A DNA stretch of 64,000 bases, taken from NCBI GenBank assembly GCA_001028025.1, contig LDAQ01000008.1, positions 12,106 to 76,105 on the forward strand, in the 5' to 3' direction. This document shows, in pieces, positions 57,276-64,000 of this stretch (positions within the stretch are counted from its first letter, which is position 1; the number at the start of each line of letters is the position of its first letter). This DNA is from Faecalicatena fissicatena (GTDB lineage Bacteria > Bacillota > Clostridia > Lachnospirales > Lachnospiraceae). The notes beneath the pieces were generated by a model. The model worked only from the letters and a program-made list of their open reading frames with translations, ran no database searches and had not been told where the DNA came from. Position numbers and translations under genes: made by a program.

Positions 57276-59489
57276 ATGCAGGATATAAAAAACTCTGAAG
57301 AATATAAGAGCCTGCTGGCGCGTGCCAACTATGATGATTTGACAAAGGTACTGAACCGCAGGGCAGGCAGAGAACGTCTTGACAATTTGCTTGAAAAGGC
57401 AAGGGGCGAGAGAAAAATGCTTGTTGTGTCTCTGTGCGATGTGAATGACCTGAAGCAGATCAATGACAGATACGGGCACAGAGAAGGCGATAATATGCTG
57501 CGGTATGTCGCATCTGCGATGTCCCGGGAGATGAAAGAAAATGACATTCTGTTCCGGCTGAGTGGGGATGAGTTTGCTATGGCCTTTTATAATGAGAATC
57601 AGAGGAATGCAGAGAGGCGCATGCAGGACATCCTGGCATATCTGAACGAAAAAAAGAAGTACAGAAAAGTTGTTTATGAAACTTCTTTTTCTTATGGACT
57701 TGTTGAAATATATCCGGAAGAATTTTATACAGTGGAGGATCTTCTGGAAAAAGCGGATGGCAGGATGTATATCCAGAAACGGAATTATCATATACTTCGC
57801 GCAAAGCAGAGGCTGGAGCAGCAGGACAGTTCCGGCGTCCTGAAGTTTGTATATGATAAGGAGCATCTCTATGATGCACTTATGAGCAGTACAGATGATT
57901 ATATCTTTGTCGGCAATATGAAGACAGGGGTATTTCGTTACCCCCCCGCTATGGTCGAAGAATTTGGGCTGCCGGGAGAAGTGGTGGAGAATGCCGCAGC
58001 ATTTTGGGGCGGAAAGATACATCCCCACGATGAAAGAAGCTTTCTGGAGAGCAATCAGGAGATTGCCGATGGCCGTACAGAGTCCCATGATATCGAATAC
58101 CGCGCCAGAAATGCCAGAGGTGAATGGATCTGGCTGCGCTGCCGGGGAAGGATGATCCGGGATGAGAAAGGCCGGCCGAATCTGTTTGCAGGTATGATAA
58201 CCAATCTGGGGCGTAATAACCAGATTGACCATATGACAGGCCTGTATAACCGTTTTGAGTTTGAGGGCGACGCAAAAAAATATCTGGTGGATAAACAAGG
58301 AACAGAGAATTTGGAAATCATGCTTCTGAATATGGACAGTTTCCGCAATATTAACGATTTAAATAACCGCTCTTTCGGGGACGCTATCCTGAAAATAACG
58401 GCGCAGAAGATAGCAGAATTTCTTCCGTCCAATGCAAAGGTATACCGGATGGATGGAGATGAGTTTGCAGTTTTGTTGCTGAATGGAAGCAGAGAGGAAG
58501 GCCGGGAGGTATTCAGGCGGATACAGCAGCATTTCCGAAAGTTCCAGGAATATAATGGCCGGAAGTATTACTGTACCATGTCGGCCGGTTTTGCTTCTTA
58601 TCCGGATGATTCGGATGATTATCAGGAACTTCTGCAGTATGCCAGTTATTCACTGGAATATTCAAAGCTGAAAGGTAAAAACCGGATGACGGAATTCTCA
58701 TCTGAGATATTACAGAGCAGGGGGAGAAAGCTGGAGATGACGGAACTGGTCAGAGAAAGTATCGAAAGAGGTTTCGCAGGATTTTCTTTGAACTATCAGC
58801 CTCAGATGGATGCCGCTGCAAAAACATTATGCGGGGCAGAGGCGCTGGCCAGATGGCAGTGCACAGCGTTCGGTGATGTGCCTCCTTCCGAGTTTATCCG
58901 GATACTGGAACAGAGCGGTATGATTATAAATGCCGGAAAATGGATATTCACAGAGGCAGTCAGACAGTGCAGGGAATGGATTAAGCGGAAACCGGATTTT
59001 AGAATGAGCATTAATCTTTCCTATCCGCAGCTGCTGGAAGAGGATTTCGTGACATTTGTCCTGGGGACACTGGATGCACATCAGCTGCCATATGAAAATA
59101 TCATTCTGGAACTAACAGAGACCTACCTGATCGAGCAGGATGGTATCGTCCATGATATTATGGAGAAACTGCAGGAAAAAGGAATACAGACGGCAATGGA
59201 CGACTTTGGAATGGGATATTCATCTCTGTTCGAACTGAAAAATACACCTGCAGATATCATAAAGATCGACCAGGGATTTGTAACCGGTCTGACGACAGAT
59301 TTATTCACTTCTACATTTATCCGTTCAATTACAGAGCTCTGCCATGATGTGGGGAAGGCCGTCTGCCTGGAAGGTGTTAAGACGGAGGAAGAATATAACG
59401 TGGCAAAAGAAATAGGAATAGACCTGATACAAGGTTACTATTTTGGCAAGGCGGTACCGCCGAATGAGTTCCAGGCGGAATTCCTGTGA
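57276..59489 (+). CDS. GGDEF-PAS-GGDEF-EAL cyclic-di-GMP signalling protein
   Basis: A 737-residue cytosolic signalling protein. Residues 15-165 are a first GGDEF domain with SGDEF at 96-100; about 205-310 are a PAS/PAC-like sensor (EYRARNARGEWIWLRCRG); about 320-480 are a second GGDEF domain with DGDEF at 393-397; residues 495-737 are an EAL phosphodiesterase with GAEALARW (Glu522), ELTETYL, MDDFGMGYSS and IKIDQGF. The EAL metal ligands look complete, so c-di-GMP hydrolysis is likely; both GGDEF sites are altered at the first glycine and may be weak or regulatory. No membrane segments. AAAGGGG lies upstream. A strong terminator follows. Confidence 0.93.
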   Translation: MQDIKNSEEYKSLLARANYDDLTKVLNRRAGRERLDNLLEKARGERKMLVVSLCDVNDLKQINDRYGHREGDNMLRYVASAMSREMKENDILFRLSGDEFAMAFYNENQRNAERRMQDILAYLNEKKKYRKVVYETSFSYGLVEIYPEEFYTVEDLLEKADGRMYIQKRNYHILRAKQRLEQQDSSGVLKFVYDKEHLYDALMSSTDDYIFVGNMKTGVFRYPPAMVEEFGLPGEVVENAAAFWGGKIHPHDERSFLESNQEIADGRTESHDIEYRARNARGEWIWLRCRGRMIRDEKGRPNLFAGMITNLGRNNQIDHMTGLYNRFEFEGDAKKYLVDKQGTENLEIMLLNMDSFRNINDLNNRSFGDAILKITAQKIAEFLPSNAKVYRMDGDEFAVLLLNGSREEGREVFRRIQQHFRKFQEYNGRKYYCTMSAGFASYPDDSDDYQELLQYASYSLEYSKLKGKNRMTEFSSEILQSRGRKLEMTELVRESIERGFAGFSLNYQPQMDAAAKTLCGAEALARWQCTAFGDVPPSEFIRILEQSGMIINAGKWIFTEAVRQCREWIKRKPDFRMSINLSYPQLLEEDFVTFVLGTLDAHQLPYENIILELTETYLIEQDGIVHDIMEKLQEKGIQTAMDDFGMGYSSLFELKNTPADIIKIDQGFVTGLTTDLFTSTFIRSITELCHDVGKAVCLEGVKTEEEYNVAKEIGIDLIQGYYFGKAVPPNEFQAEFL

Positions 59490-59506
59490 GGAAATAAAGA
59501 CAATAA

Positions 59507-59538
59507 AAAAGCCTGAAAGCATTTGCTTTCAGGCTTTT
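59507..59538 (+). terminator. Terminator after the GGDEF/EAL gene
   Basis: AAAAGCCTGAAAGC (59507-59520) and GCTTTCAGGCTTTT (59525-59538) pair perfectly around ATTT. It can act on both strands, also ending the tRNA-Arg transcript. Confidence 0.93.
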
Positions 59539-59541
59539 GAA

Positions 59542-59615
59542 CGTGCGCGAGAAGATTCGAACTCCCGACCTTCTGGTCCGTAGCCAGACGCTCTATCCAG
59601 CTGAGCTACGCGCAC
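59542..59615 (-). tRNA. tRNA-Arg (anticodon ACG)
   Basis: On the minus strand the acceptor GTGCGCG pairs with CGCGCAC; the D arm is GCTC-AGCTGGATA-GAGC; the anticodon arm TCTGG-CTACGGA-CCAGA reads ACG; and the T loop is TTCGAAT. Discriminator is G, and CCA is not encoded. ACG arginine tRNA is usually edited to ICG. Confidence 0.97.
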
Positions 59616-59782
59616 ATACCGAAACTATTTCGTTCACAGCAGATATTAGTATATAACAAAAATTCCGGCTTGTCAATAGGTTTGCTTGAAAAAAATGGAG
59701 AATTGGGGAGACACTAAACGCCTTCCCCAATTCCACTTGTGGCCGGCGTGATCCTGCCGGTTAAAAACATCCCAGTTCCTCA

Positions 59783-61015
59783 TTAAATGGGGCGGAACAG
59801 ATGACGGGGGATTCCGTCTACCACGATTGGTGATACATCGCCTTGTATTAAAGGGCGTACATAATTGACGAATTCATCAGTTACGTAGGTTCCCTCTTCG
59901 TTTACCCAGTTTCTTGGAACGAGTTTTTCATCGTTCGCTATTTTATGAACGTCTTTGACCTCCGTTCCGCTCTGGTATGGGTCATCGGAAAGCCGCTGCA
60001 GTACGACCATCTTGCCGGAATCTCCTTCATCGGCAGCTTTAACTGCGGCACCGCCTACCTGATATGCTTCCAGGATGTCCACACGGGAAGCACAGTGGGA
60101 TGCGGAGCGCTGCAGGCTGCTCAGCTCGATTGTACGGGTTTTACAGTTAACCTCGCCTGCAATATAGCTGGCAAGATAGTTTGCGGTGCCTGAGAGCTGT
60201 TTGTGGCCGAATGCGTCTACAAAATCAATGCTCTGTCCCAGTTCACACACATAGCGGCCGTCAGCCAGCCGTATACCCTCGGAAACAGCAATAACAACAG
60301 AGGGCTTTTTAGCCAGAAGTTCACGTACCTTAGTGCCGAACTTTTCAATGTCAAAAGACAGTTCCGGAAGATAGATCAGATCAGGGCCTGCACAGTCCTC
60401 GCCCTTTGCAAGTGCAGAAGCACCTGTCAGCCATCCGGCATTGCGTCCCATGATTTCTACAATGGATACAAGTCCTTTCGTGTATTCCAGACAGAAACTG
60501 TCACGGATGATCTCCTTTACGGATGTGCCGATATATTTGGCGGCGCTTCCGTATCCGGGAGTGTGGTCAGTGAGCGCGAGGTCGTTGTCTATCGTTTTCG
60601 GACAGCCCACAAAACGGGTATGATGTCCTGTAACTATGGCGTAATCGGAAAGCTTCTTGATGGTATCCATAGAGTCATTGCCGCCGATATAAATGAAAGC
60701 TTCGATATCAAGCTTATCCAGAATCTCGAAAATTTTCTCGTATACGTCCATGCTTTCATGGATTTCAGGGAGCTTAAAGCGGCAGGAGCCGAGGAAAGCT
60801 GCGGGGGTTCTCTTAAGTAATTCTGCGTCCAGTTCGGTTTTAATATAATCGGCCATGTCTATATATCTTTCCTGCATCAGGCCCTGAATCCCATGCAGCA
60901 TGCCGTATACTTTGTTTGCTCCGCGGTCCTTGGCTGTGCGGTACACTCCGGCGAGGCTTGAATTGATTGCTGCTGTTGGTCCGCCTGACTGGCCGACGAT
61001 TACGTTTCCTTTCAT
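59783..61015 (-). CDS. 6-phosphofructokinase, probably PPi-dependent type
   Basis: A 410-residue phosphofructokinase converting fructose 6-phosphate to the 1,6-bisphosphate in glycolysis. It has GQSGGPTAAIN at the start, YIGGNDSMDT and GCPKTIDNDL. The Asp after GGN and the Lys in PKTIDND are the pair that marks pyrophosphate-dependent enzymes, where ATP-dependent ones have two glycines; this is an inference from family residues. Length over 400 fits the same group. AGGAGG-type site (GGAGG) precedes the ATG. It is a single gene on the minus strand, divergent from glf. Confidence 0.92.
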   Translation of the reverse strand: MKGNVIVGQSGGPTAAINSSLAGVYRTAKDRGANKVYGMLHGIQGLMQERYIDMADYIKTELDAELLKRTPAAFLGSCRFKLPEIHESMDVYEKIFEILDKLDIEAFIYIGGNDSMDTIKKLSDYAIVTGHHTRFVGCPKTIDNDLALTDHTPGYGSAAKYIGTSVKEIIRDSFCLEYTKGLVSIVEIMGRNAGWLTGASALAKGEDCAGPDLIYLPELSFDIEKFGTKVRELLAKKPSVVIAVSEGIRLADGRYVCELGQSIDFVDAFGHKQLSGTANYLASYIAGEVNCKTRTIELSSLQRSASHCASRVDILEAYQVGGAAVKAADEGDSGKMVVLQRLSDDPYQSGTEVKDVHKIANDEKLVPRNWVNEEGTYVTDEFVNYVRPLIQGDVSPIVVDGIPRHLFRPI

Positions 61016-61196
61016 GTCTGTTACCTCCGTCTTTAAATTATAGTCGTCTGCGTTTTCCTGAGAAGAAAACGATACATATTAATAGTTTAGTGCATAATGA
61101 CAAATTTGTAAACGATAAAAAAGAAAAAGTGGTGAAAATGCCCAAATTCAATCCCTGGAAGTTGAATGGGTGAATGTGAAAAGGCGGGTTTATGAA

Positions 61197-61218
61197 GGCA
61201 TTCTATGTACAGAATGCC
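61197..61218. promoter_or_regulatory. Inverted repeat over the glf promoter
   Basis: GGCATTCT and AGAATGCC face each other across six bases. The -35 region TGTACA (61206-61211) lies within it and the -10 TATAAT is at 61229-61234, so a bound repressor would block the promoter. Confidence 0.5.
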
Positions 61219-61292
61219 CCAAAAATGCTATAATATTGGACAAAGTGAAAAAAGCCCCTGTGAAAAGGGACTGGTTTTAGGAGGATGACGAA

Positions 61293-62390
61293 ATGCATCA
61301 GTATGACTATCTGATAGCGGGAGCCGGGCTGTACGGCGCTGTGATGGCACACGAACTGAATAAAAGAGGGAAGAAGTGTCTTGTGATTGACAGGCGTGAC
61401 CACATAGCAGGCAATATCTACTGTGAGGATATAGAGGGAATTCATGTACACAAATATGGCGCACATATTTTCCACACATCAAATAAAAAGGTGTGGGAGT
61501 ATATGAATCAGTTTGCAGAATTTAATAATTATATTAACTCTCCCATTGCAGTATACAAGGAGGAGCTGTATAATCTGCCTTTTAACATGAACACATTCAG
61601 CAAAATGTGGGGGATCCGCACACCACAGGAAGCAAAAGAGATGATCGCAAAGCAGGTTGCCCAGACGAACATTACAGATCCGCAGAACCTGGAGGAGCAG
61701 GCACTGTCCCTGGCTGGCCGGGATGTATATGAAAAGCTGATCAAGGGGTATACGGAGAAGCAGTGGGGAAGAGACTGTAAGGATCTTCCGGCATTTATTA
61801 TTAAGAGGCTGCCGTTTCGGTACACATATGATAATAACTATTTCAATGACAGGTATCAGGGAATCCCTGTGGGCGGTTACACTGCGGTTGTTGAGAAGAT
61901 GCTGGAAGGAATGGAAGTCAGAACCGGAACAGACTTCTTTGAATTCAGAGAAGAGAACCCGGATATTGCAGAGACCATTATTTTTACAGGTATGATAGAT
62001 GAATACTTTGGGTATAAGCTGGGAGCCCTTGAGTATCGTTCCGTTCGGTTCGAGACAGAGGTGCTGGACTGTGATAACTATCAGGGCAACGCAGTTGTGA
62101 ATTATACGGAAAGGGAAGTTCCTTATACGAGAATTATAGAGCACAAGCATTTTGAATTTGGGAAGCAGGAGAAGACGGTGATCTCCCGGGAGTACTCATC
62201 TGAGTGGAAAGTGGGAATGGATCCGTATTATCCCGTAAATGATGAGAAGAATAACAGTCTGTTTGAACAGTACAAAGAGCTGGCGGCAGGAGAGCAGAAC
62301 GTCATATTCGGGGGACGTCTGGGAGATTACAAGTACTATGATATGGATAAGGTGGTGGAAGCGGCCTTGAACAGACTGGAAGAAATATAA
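61293..62390 (+). CDS. glf: UDP-galactopyranose mutase
   Basis: A 365-residue flavoenzyme interconverting UDP-galactopyranose and UDP-galactofuranose, supplying galactofuranose for surface polysaccharide. The FAD-binding N-terminus is YLIAGAGLYGAVMAHELNKR, followed by RRDHIAGNIY; the substrate region IHVHKYGAHIFHTSNKKVWE and the LGDYKYYDMD end are family features. TTAGGAGGA lies nine bases before the ATG. The GtrA gene follows after 15 bases, supporting a polysaccharide role. Confidence 0.97.
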   Translation: MHQYDYLIAGAGLYGAVMAHELNKRGKKCLVIDRRDHIAGNIYCEDIEGIHVHKYGAHIFHTSNKKVWEYMNQFAEFNNYINSPIAVYKEELYNLPFNMNTFSKMWGIRTPQEAKEMIAKQVAQTNITDPQNLEEQALSLAGRDVYEKLIKGYTEKQWGRDCKDLPAFIIKRLPFRYTYDNNYFNDRYQGIPVGGYTAVVEKMLEGMEVRTGTDFFEFREENPDIAETIIFTGMIDEYFGYKLGALEYRSVRFETEVLDCDNYQGNAVVNYTEREVPYTRIIEHKHFEFGKQEKTVISREYSSEWKVGMDPYYPVNDEKNNSLFEQYKELAAGEQNVIFGGRLGDYKYYDMDKVVEAALNRLEEI

Positions 62391-62405
62391 GGGCAGGCGG
62401 AAAAG

Positions 62406-62816
62406 ATGAACGATAAGAAAAAGACAAGCCTGTGGCAGCAGATTACCAGATTCGCAGTAGTCGGGGGGAGTGCATTTCTCATTGATTACGGGATCATGAT
62501 TTTATTGACAGAACTGTGCGGGATCAATTATCTGATTTCCAGTGCAATATCTTTTACGGTTTCTGTCATCTACAATTATCTGCTGAGTGTACACTGGGTA
62601 TTCAATGTAACCGAAGACAGAAGCCAGAAACAGGATTTTGCAGTATTTATCGTCCTGAGTGTAATCGGACTGGGGATAAATCAGTTAATTATGTGGGTAT
62701 GTGTGGATAAACTGCAGATATTCTATATGATTTCAAAAATTGGCGCTACGGCTATTGTCATGGTTTATAATTTTATCACCAGAAAGATATTTCTGGAAAA
62801 CGGAAAAGAAGAATAA
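62406..62816 (+). CDS. GtrA-family membrane protein
   Basis: A 136-residue protein with four membrane helices and the GtrA signature FAVVGGSAFLIDYGIMILLT and VIYNYLLSVHWVF. GtrA proteins are thought to flip or carry lipid-linked sugars for surface polysaccharide modification. Position after glf suggests a link to galactofuranose-containing glycans; that is inference. The ribosome site is AGGCGGAAAAG. Length is normal. Confidence 0.92.
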   Translation: MNDKKKTSLWQQITRFAVVGGSAFLIDYGIMILLTELCGINYLISSAISFTVSVIYNYLLSVHWVFNVTEDRSQKQDFAVFIVLSVIGLGINQLIMWVCVDKLQIFYMISKIGATAIVMVYNFITRKIFLENGKEE

Positions 62817-62971
62817 AAGGTAAAATGCAGGTACAAAAGTGCTTGCATTTTTTTTACAGATCAAGTAATATACAAGTATTCTGATAGGTCTGATTTCACA
62901 TTTCAAAGTTGTTTCACCGTCGGTTCTGATAAGTTTTTCAATGTAAGAAAAAGTTGCAGAAAGGAGTATGA

Positions 62972-63694
62972 TTGATTAAGGAAAGAAAATATGAAGTGAT
63001 TAAATTTGTAGAGCATAATGGGAAATGCCGCATTGTTATGGATTGTATTCCGGGCAGACTGCTGATATACAGGCTGCAGGATGGCGGCGGGTTCACCAGG
63101 GATATCATATTTGGCTGGCTGGGCATGCTGGCAGGAGAACTGGACAAGTACCACCGGTGTAAAAGAGAGCAGTGCTACCGGTATTTGAATCCGTACAGTA
63201 TATTGGTTACAGGGGAAAATAAAATTTATCTGTTGGATTTGAGTGCAGAAAGCAACGGTTTTGTTCTGCAGAATATGCAGAAGCCCGCCATGCGGGAACA
63301 TTTTGTCAAACCGGTCATCCATATCAAAGAGAACACCCGGCTTTCGCTGGATCTGTACGGTCTGGGAAAAACGATGCAGTTTATACTGGCACGTGCGGAG
63401 CCGGATGTTACCCTCTCAAGAAGAGAAGAATTTCTTCTGTCTGGAATTATTGAAAAGTGTCTCGGTGAAAACCCGAAGAAAAAGTATCATAGTCTGAAAG
63501 AAGTTCAAAAAGAATTACCCAAAGTGAGCAGTATAAAAAATAAGGAGCAGAAAAAGCAGCAAAGAAAGACCGTACTTATCGCGGCAGTCATTGTATTGCT
63601 TCTGACGGCGGTATGGGCTGGGAAAGCACTTGCATATACAGGGAATACAGAAGAAATTACCCTGGACACAATGGAAGAGACAGCTTATATATAG
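62972..63694 (+). CDS. Degenerate protein-kinase-like protein with C-terminal membrane anchor
   Basis: A 240-residue protein starting with TTG at 62972 (AAGGAG five bases upstream). The C-lobe of a serine/threonine kinase fold is recognisable: YLNPYSILVTGENKIYLLDLS occupies the place of the HRD...N and DFG segments, and LYGLGKTMQFIL that of the F-helix. The glycine-rich loop and the catalytic aspartate are absent, so it is probably a pseudokinase. Residues 190-202 are basic (KNKEQKKQQRKT), then one membrane helix (about 203-221) and a short outer tail. Function unknown. Confidence 0.7.
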   Translation: MIKERKYEVIKFVEHNGKCRIVMDCIPGRLLIYRLQDGGGFTRDIIFGWLGMLAGELDKYHRCKREQCYRYLNPYSILVTGENKIYLLDLSAESNGFVLQNMQKPAMREHFVKPVIHIKENTRLSLDLYGLGKTMQFILARAEPDVTLSRREEFLLSGIIEKCLGENPKKKYHSLKEVQKELPKVSSIKNKEQKKQQRKTVLIAAVIVLLLTAVWAGKALAYTGNTEEITLDTMEETAYI

Positions 63695-63753
63695 GTGGTG
63701 AAAAGGCTGATAAAACAGAAGGACAGATCAGAAAAATACCCCTAAAAGGGAGG

Positions 63754-63786
63754 ATGCCGGGTAGTCGCTTGCGCGGCTCCCGGCAT
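63754..63786 (+). terminator. GC-rich hairpin after the kinase-like gene
   Basis: ATGCCGGG (63754-63761) pairs with CCCGGCAT (63779-63786), with inner AGTCGC/GCGGCT. The T-tract is weak. The remaining 200 bases to the window end are AT-rich with no gene. Confidence 0.6.
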
Positions 63787-63951
63787 GTATTATGAAAAAG
63801 TTTATTCAAATAGTATTGCACCTGTTGTCAAATGTTAGTATCAAATGTTTTGTTCTTCATTTGATATATTTAGTATATTCAAAAGAAATGAAGAAAGCAT
63901 GAGTAGAAAATGAAAGTTTTTTGAATGATAAATGAACAAATTATGAACAAG

Positions 63952-63985
63952 AAAACGGGACAGCAATTGTTCTGTCCCGTTTTTA
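63952..63985 (+). terminator. Intrinsic terminator at the window end
   Basis: AAAACGGGACAG (63952-63963) pairs with CTGTCCCGTTTT (63972-63983) and ends in T-rich sequence. It could serve genes from either side; the upstream 150 bases show no coding frame. Confidence 0.85.
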
Positions 63986-64000
63986 TGTGTGTGCCAGGCA

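Noticed and set aside
63613..63795. 60-codon frame at the end of the kinase-like gene
   Set aside because: It lies in another frame of that gene and ends in a hairpin.
1..64000. CRISPR arrays, insertion sequences, prophage genes
   Set aside because: No regularly spaced direct repeats, transposase, integrase or phage structural frames were found.

Overview
The window looks like chromosomal DNA of an anaerobic Clostridia species, most likely Lachnospiraceae. The ribosomal operon order is Gram-positive, Shine-Dalgarno sites are strong AGGAGG types, and GTG and TTG starts are common. There is an AdhE, a Stickland-type D-proline reductase locus and a full selenocysteine system. The gene content resembles amino-acid-fermenting gut Lachnospiraceae such as the Clostridium scindens/hylemonae group, but species cannot be fixed by reading alone.

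Layout. 1-3.7 kb: small housekeeping genes (membrane protein, HD hydrolase, sirtuin, methyltransferase). 3.9-13.0 kb: a selenium cassette reading one way: yedF, selD (itself a selenoprotein with an in-frame TGA), selA, selB, a LysR regulator, a selenocysteine lyase/cysteine desulfurase-like enzyme, YedE transporter, a TusA-like protein and a DUF3343 protein. 13.4-16.3 kb, minus strand: a repeat-rich membrane protein, a TetR regulator and proline racemase prdF. 16.6 kb: tRNA-Sec (selC). 16.9-22.6 kb: prdC, prdA, a small CBO2463-type gene, prdB (Sec at residue 151), prdD and prdE. The first part of the window therefore makes selenophosphate, charges tRNA-Sec, decodes UGA and uses Sec in proline reductase.

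23.2-39.7 kb is one long ribosomal superoperon (S10-spc-alpha: rpsJ to rplQ) with secY, adk, a KOW protein, infA and rpoA. map is not between adk and infA. 40-42.6 kb: adhE. 43-50.3 kb: a phosphotransferase, a cell-wall hydrolase, a HAD phosphatase, uppP and an amino-acid ABC transporter. 50.8-59.5 kb: an SfsA-MutY fusion, TetR, a lipid kinase, GDPD and PAP2-like enzymes, trpS and a GGDEF/EAL protein. 59.5-63.7 kb: tRNA-Arg, a phosphofructokinase, UDP-galactopyranose mutase, GtrA and a degenerate kinase-like membrane protein. No insertion sequences, prophage genes or CRISPR arrays were seen.

The strongest unexplained signal is a family of four non-coding elements of about 370-386 bp (13063-13430, 43845-44214, 44429-44800, 50263-50648). 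Each is a huge palindrome: a basal stem of 51-58 bp, an internal loop with conserved bases, a second stem of 34-36 bp, then a three-way junction carrying one 45-48 nt hairpin (apical YGAT) and one 27-28 nt hairpin. A short conserved block follows about 43-54 nt outside the palindrome. Stem sequences differ almost completely between copies while loops and lengths are kept, which suggests selection on a folded nucleic acid. Several smaller Y-shaped repeats and paired hairpins are also listed.
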